Shown piece after piece: positions 60,588 to 64,000 of a DNA stretch of 64,000 nucleotides (positions are counted from its first letter, which is position 1; every line of letters begins with the position of its first letter). Source of the stretch: Streptomyces griseicoloratus. Its GTDB lineage: Bacteria; Actinomycetota; Actinomycetes; Streptomycetales; Streptomycetaceae. Position numbers and translations under genes: made by a program. The stretch is taken from assembly GCF_014534645.1 (NCBI RefSeq), contig NZ_JACVQF010000199.1, forward strand, positions 243,417-307,416, in the 5' to 3' direction. Under the pieces are notes generated by a model. That model was not told where the DNA came from. It worked only from the letters and a program-made list of their open reading frames with translations, and did not search any database.

Positions 60588-61523
60588 ATGTGGCCAGGAG
60601 AGCAGTCGCCCACCGGGAGTCCCCACCCGCAGCAGCCCGATCCGTACCGGCAGCACGGTCCGTACGCCGGGCAGCCGCCCGCCCCTTGGAACGCCCCCAC
60701 GGTCACGGCCCCGCCCCCGCCGTCCGGCGGGGGCCCGGGCCGCCACCGGACGAAGGCGGTGGCCGTCGTCGCCGCGGCGGCCGTCGTGGTCGCGGCCGCC
60801 GTGACCGGCGCCGTGCTCCTGCGCGGCGGCGAGGACGACGGGGCCGCGCCCGGACCCGCCCCGTCCTCGCCCTCCGCCGCCGCGTCCGCCGCCGCGGACC
60901 CGCGCGGCGGGGACGACGGCCTGAAGCCGACCGTCGCCGGCTGGAACGTGGTGGCCAACGCGGACCTCGGCGTCGCCTTCGACGTACCGGCCTCCTGGAT
61001 AAGGCAGTCGCCGGACTGGGTCACCTACGTCGCGGAGGACGACGACCCCGACGACAAACCCCTGGTCGCCATGAAGGCCCCGGCCGTCCTCAAGGAGAAG
61101 TGGTGCTCCTCGGACGACGACCGGGACGGCTCGCCCGACCACACGCCCCTCGCCTCGGCGGGCACCCGCGGCAACGACGGTGCGCGCGGCACCGAGGAGA
61201 TCGCCCGGTCGGACTCGGCGGCCTGGGTCTACGGGGCGTACGCCCAGCCCGCCCGCGAGAAGGTCACGACGGGCCCGGTGACCTCCTTCACCACCGCTTC
61301 CGGAATCACCGGCAGTGTGGCCACCTCGCGGTCCTTGGGGGTCGCGAAGGAGAACAAGTGCGACGGTGACGGCAAGGCCACGACGTTCGCGTTCAAGGCC
61401 GCCGACGGCGACCTCGTCTCCTGGTCGTTCTTCGGAGCCGCGGGCGTCGGGGAGGAGGTCCCGGACGCCACGGTCCGCAGGATCCTGCGCACCGTCAGGG
61501 AGTACACGCCCGCGGACTCCTGA
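60588..61523 (+). CDS. Membrane-anchored secreted protein, paralogue A
   Basis: A 311-residue protein: a Pro/Gln-rich cytoplasmic tail starting MWPGEQ, one membrane helix (AVAVVAAAAVVVAAAVTGAVLL, about residues 58-78), a Ser/Ala/Asp linker and an extracellular domain (~residues 115-310). The domain has a DDDRDG calcium-loop-like motif followed by DHTPLASAGTRG. It is about half identical to the next gene. The start lacks a ribosome site and TATGCT ends 7 bases upstream, so it is probably leaderless. No known family. Confidence 0.8.
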   Translation: MWPGEQSPTGSPHPQQPDPYRQHGPYAGQPPAPWNAPTVTAPPPPSGGGPGRHRTKAVAVVAAAAVVVAAAVTGAVLLRGGEDDGAAPGPAPSSPSAAASAAADPRGGDDGLKPTVAGWNVVANADLGVAFDVPASWIRQSPDWVTYVAEDDDPDDKPLVAMKAPAVLKEKWCSSDDDRDGSPDHTPLASAGTRGNDGARGTEEIARSDSAAWVYGAYAQPAREKVTTGPVTSFTTASGITGSVATSRSLGVAKENKCDGDGKATTFAFKAADGDLVSWSFFGAAGVGEEVPDATVRRILRTVREYTPADS

Positions 61524-61607
61524 CGCACCGCGCGCCGCGACTTCGGTACGTCCCTGACAAGGCCCGGTGACCGAATCGTGTCCTGGACGGCACTAGGGTT
61601 GCTGCCC

Positions 61608-62633
61608 ATGTGGCCAGGACAGCAGCCGCCCGGGGGCGAGCAGAACCCGCAGACGAACAACCCGTACCAGCAGCCGGGGTACCAGCAGCCGAATCCGTAC
61701 CAGCAGCCCGGATACCAGCAGACGGGCCCCTACGGACAGCAGCCGCAGTGGGGCGCTCCCCAGCCCGCGGGGGCTCCCGAGCCGCCCCGGGGCGGCGGCG
61801 GTGGCGGCAACCGCACCAAGCTGGTCGCGATCGTGGCGGCCCTCGCCGTGGTCGTGGCCGCCGGTGTCACCGGGTTCCTGGTGCTCGGCGGCGACAAGGA
61901 CGACACCGCGGACGACGGCAAGAACCCGACGCCGACCGCGACCGCGACGGGCGGCAAGGGCGACTCCCCGACCACCGGCCCCAGCCCGTCCGGCTCCGGC
62001 GACAACCCGCGCGGCGGCGGTGACGTGAAGGCGACCATCCCCGGCTGGAAGGTCGTCGCCAACCCGCGCTTCGGCACCATGTTCGACGTGCCCGCCGAGT
62101 GGGAGATCGACAGCACGGACACGAGCGTCGGCTTCGAGTGGGAGGAGAAGGACGGCAAGACGGACCGCACCACCGTCACCGCTCCCGCCTACCTCAAGTC
62201 CGAGTGGTGCACGAGCGACGACGACAAGGACGGCCGCGAGGACCACACGGCTCTCGCGACGGCCGGCACCCGCGGCGAGAGCGGCGCCAAGGACACCGAC
62301 ATGGCGGCCGAGACCCGCGTGCCGTGGTGGATCTACGGCGGCTACACGCAGCCGGACAAGAAGAGCGTGAAGTTCGGCAAGCCCAAGCCCTACAAGACGG
62401 CCTCCGGCATCGAGGGCAGCGTCATCACGGCGTACTCGCAGGGCACGCCCCAGAAGGGCAAGTGCGACACCGAGGGCAAGGCGATCACCTTCGCGTTCAA
62501 GAACGGCGCGGGCGACTTCGTCACCTGGAACCTGTACGGCGCCAAGGGCGTCGACGAGGAGATCCCGGAGGCGACGGTCCAGAAGATCCTCAGCACCGTG
62601 CGCCTCACCGAGGAACCTCCCACGGAGTCGTGA
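61608..62633 (+). CDS. Membrane-anchored secreted protein, paralogue B
   Basis: A 341-residue tandem paralogue of the previous gene, with a longer N-terminal tail of QQPGYQQPNPYQ-type repeats, one membrane helix (LVAIVAALAVVVAAGVTGFLVLGG), a Thr/Ser/Gly linker and the same extracellular domain (GWKVVANPRFGTMFDVPAEW, DDDKDGREDHTALATAGTRG, KCDTEGKAITFAFKNGAGDFV). TAGGGT ends 8 bases before the ATG and both genes begin with ATGTGGCCAGGA, which supports MWPG as the start of both. Function unknown; the domain may bind calcium or a cell-wall ligand. Confidence 0.8.
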   Translation: MWPGQQPPGGEQNPQTNNPYQQPGYQQPNPYQQPGYQQTGPYGQQPQWGAPQPAGAPEPPRGGGGGGNRTKLVAIVAALAVVVAAGVTGFLVLGGDKDDTADDGKNPTPTATATGGKGDSPTTGPSPSGSGDNPRGGGDVKATIPGWKVVANPRFGTMFDVPAEWEIDSTDTSVGFEWEEKDGKTDRTTVTAPAYLKSEWCTSDDDKDGREDHTALATAGTRGESGAKDTDMAAETRVPWWIYGGYTQPDKKSVKFGKPKPYKTASGIEGSVITAYSQGTPQKGKCDTEGKAITFAFKNGAGDFVTWNLYGAKGVDEEIPEATVQKILSTVRLTEEPPTES

Positions 62634-62666
62634 GGTCCCCGGACCCGGGCGGGGCCGGAATCGCGT

Positions 62667-62696
62667 TTGGCAAGTCGGCCCCGGCGCGGCGATAGT
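62667..62696 (+). promoter_or_regulatory. Leaderless promoter of the MFS gene
   Basis: TTGGCA (62667-62672) and GATAGT (62691-62696), 18 bases apart; the GTG start follows 6 bases later and no ribosome site is present. Confidence 0.5.
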
Positions 62697-62702
62697 CACG
62701 GG

Positions 62703-64000
62703 GTGCTGTCCACGACCACTCCCCGCCGGCGCCCCGCCTGGGCGGGCCGCAACTACTCCCTGCTCACCGCCGCCGCCGTGATCACGAGCCTCGGCAGCAA
62801 CGGCGCGCTGATCGCCGCCGCGTTCGCCGTGCTGGAGGCCGGCGGCGACGGCGGCGACGTCGGTCTGGTGGCCGCCGCCCGCACCCTGCCGCTGGTGCTG
62901 TTCCTGCTGATCGGCGGCGCGGTGGCGGACCGTCTGCCGCGGCACCGGGTGATGGTCGCGGCCAACGCCCTCAACTTCCTCTCGCAGGGCGCGTTCGCCG
63001 TCCTCGTCCTCGCCGGCGAGCCGCGACTGTGGCAGATGATGCTGCTGGCCGCGCTGGGCGGCACCGGTCAGGCGTTCTTCAGTCCGGCCGCCGAGGGCAT
63101 GCTGATGTCCTGCGTCGACGGCGAACAGGCCGGCCGCGCCTTCGCGGTGTTCCGGATGGCGATGCAGGGCGCGGGCCTGGGCGGCGCCGCGCTGGGCGGG
63201 GCGATGGTCGCCGCGGTCGGTCCGGGCTGGGTGCTCGCGGCGGACGCGGCGGCGTTCGCGGTCGCCGGGGCGCTGCGCGCCTTCCTCGACGTCGGTCACA
63301 TACCGCCGCGCGCCCCGGGGGGCGGCCTGCTCGCCGACCTGCGGGACGGCTGGCGGGAGTTCGCCGGGCGGCCGTGGCTGTGGGGCATCGTCGTGCAGTT
63401 CTCCATCGCCAACGCGGTGGTCGGCGCCGCCGACGCGGTGTACGGCCCGCTCGTCGCCCGCGACCACCTGGGCGGGGCGGGACCCTGGGGTCTGGCGCTG
63501 GGCTTCTTCGGAGCCGGCACGGTCGTCGGCGCCCTGCTGATGACCCGGTGGAAGCCGCGCCGTCTGCTGTTCGTCGGCACCCTGTGCGTCTTCCCGCTGG
63601 CCCTGCCGTCCGCCGCGCTCGCCGTGCCGGTACCGGCGGCGGCGCTGTGCGCGGTGATGTTCCTGACCGGGGTGACGCTGGAGGTCTTCGGCGTCTCCTG
63701 GATGACCGCGCTGCACCAGGAGATACCGGAGGACAAGCTCTCGCGGGTCTCGGCCTACGACTGGTTCGGCTCGGTCGCGCTGGTGCCGCTGGCCACGGCG
63801 CTGGCCGGCCCGGCGGAGACCGCCTTCGGGCGGACGGCTTCCCTGTGGGGCTGCGCCACGCTGGTGGTGCTGGTCACGGCGGCGGTGCTGTGCGTGCCGG
63901 AGGTGCGCAACCTGCGCCGCCGGTCGACGCCCGTCGCGCACAGCGTCCCGGAGCCGGCACCCGGCTCAGCCGATGCCGAACGCCCCGTCGGGAGGCACGG
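62703..64000 (+). CDS. MFS transporter (partial at the window end)
   Basis: Starting from GTG 62703 the frame is open to the end of the window (432 codons seen, no stop). The product begins LSTTPRRRPAWAGRNYSLL and has about ten to twelve hydrophobic helices with the MFS loop 2-3 motif (LLIGGAVADRLPRHRVMV) and internal repeat features (LGLGGAALGGAMVAAVGPGWV). It resembles actinobacterial drug-efflux MFS proteins of the enterobactin-exporter/MFS_3 type. The C-terminal tail (RRRSTPVAHSVPEPAPGSADAE) is cytoplasmic; the end of the gene is outside the window. Confidence 0.88.
   Translation, partial: MLSTTTPRRRPAWAGRNYSLLTAAAVITSLGSNGALIAAAFAVLEAGGDGGDVGLVAAARTLPLVLFLLIGGAVADRLPRHRVMVAANALNFLSQGAFAVLVLAGEPRLWQMMLLAALGGTGQAFFSPAAEGMLMSCVDGEQAGRAFAVFRMAMQGAGLGGAALGGAMVAAVGPGWVLAADAAAFAVAGALRAFLDVGHIPPRAPGGGLLADLRDGWREFAGRPWLWGIVVQFSIANAVVGAADAVYGPLVARDHLGGAGPWGLALGFFGAGTVVGALLMTRWKPRRLLFVGTLCVFPLALPSAALAVPVPAAALCAVMFLTGVTLEVFGVSWMTALHQEIPEDKLSRVSAYDWFGSVALVPLATALAGPAETAFGRTASLWGCATLVVLVTAAVLCVPEVRNLRRRSTPVAHSVPEPAPGSADAERPVGRH

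Noticed and set aside
61593-63941. 782-codon minus-strand frame over the paralogue B and MFS genes
   Set aside because: Antisense shadow; the plus strand carries a clean MFS transporter from GTG 62703.

Overview
The window is about 74% GC. It has short or overlapping intergenic spaces, GTG starts and third-position G/C bias, and a gene set (MocR and Lrp regulators, PhoD, HbpS, Tat-type signals, YukD-like folds, RING- and CHAT-type proteins) typical of a filamentous actinomycete. It is almost certainly a Streptomyces chromosome. I see no tRNA, rRNA, CRISPR array, insertion sequence, integrase or replication origin.

Layout. Positions 1-3.9 kb hold the end of a leftward operon for acyl-chain chemistry (thioester-reductase-like SDR, acyl-CoA dehydrogenase, PG-lysyltransferase-fold protein, membrane protein), divergent from a MocR regulator. 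5.5-6.27 kb is a repeat-rich gene-free stretch leading into a Tat-exported PhoD phosphatase with a candidate PHO box. 8-13.7 kb hold a SWIM zinc-finger/DUF6493 pair and an ACT-GNAT protein. 13.7-18.4 kb hold two enzyme/Lrp divergons (gamma-lyase, rhodanese) and a DUF885 hydrolase. 18.4-22.6 kb is sbcC-sbcD. 22.7-28.4 kb hold a decapitated LysR gene, an HbpS-like haem protein, an ankyrin protein, a YncE-like lipoprotein, YigZ, SixA, a CysRS-like fragment and a CoA-binding protein.

The centre (28.6-53 kb) is the exciting part: three adjoining transcription units that look like one regulated conflict or quality-control machine. Leftward from 35.5 kb: a pseudokinase-zinc-GTPase fusion, its GAP1-type partner, a TolQ/MotA-like and a TolR/OmpA-like membrane protein, a 68-residue protein and a three-helix membrane protein. 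Rightward from 35.7 to 51.6 kb, nearly every gene overlaps the next: a CHAT protease with an N-terminal effector-associated domain (EAD), a RING-like zinc protein, an E1 (ThiF type), an E2 carrying its own EAD and a ubiquitin-like domain, a JAMM deconjugase, an unknown protein, a Cdc48/FtsH-type unfoldase without protease, a MoxR ATPase, several system-specific proteins, a TPR-like protein and a WD40-degenerate-vWA protein. Converging on its end is a 70-residue peptide gene followed by an AmmeMemoRadiSam-like radical SAM enzyme. Parts of this resemble the MoxR/vWA/FtsH 'ternary' and GTPase-centred conflict systems described by comparative genomics. The combination with a full E1-E2-RING-JAMM set is the thing to study.

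53-64 kb is ordinary accessory/core content: a PobA-like hydroxylase, an ArsR-CDF metal pair, a YbaK-type deacylase, an XRE-cupin regulator divergent from an EamA exporter with two clear operator palindromes, two hexapeptide-repeat proteins, DedA, a hotdog thioesterase, two tandem paralogous membrane-anchored secreted proteins and an MFS transporter that runs off the end.
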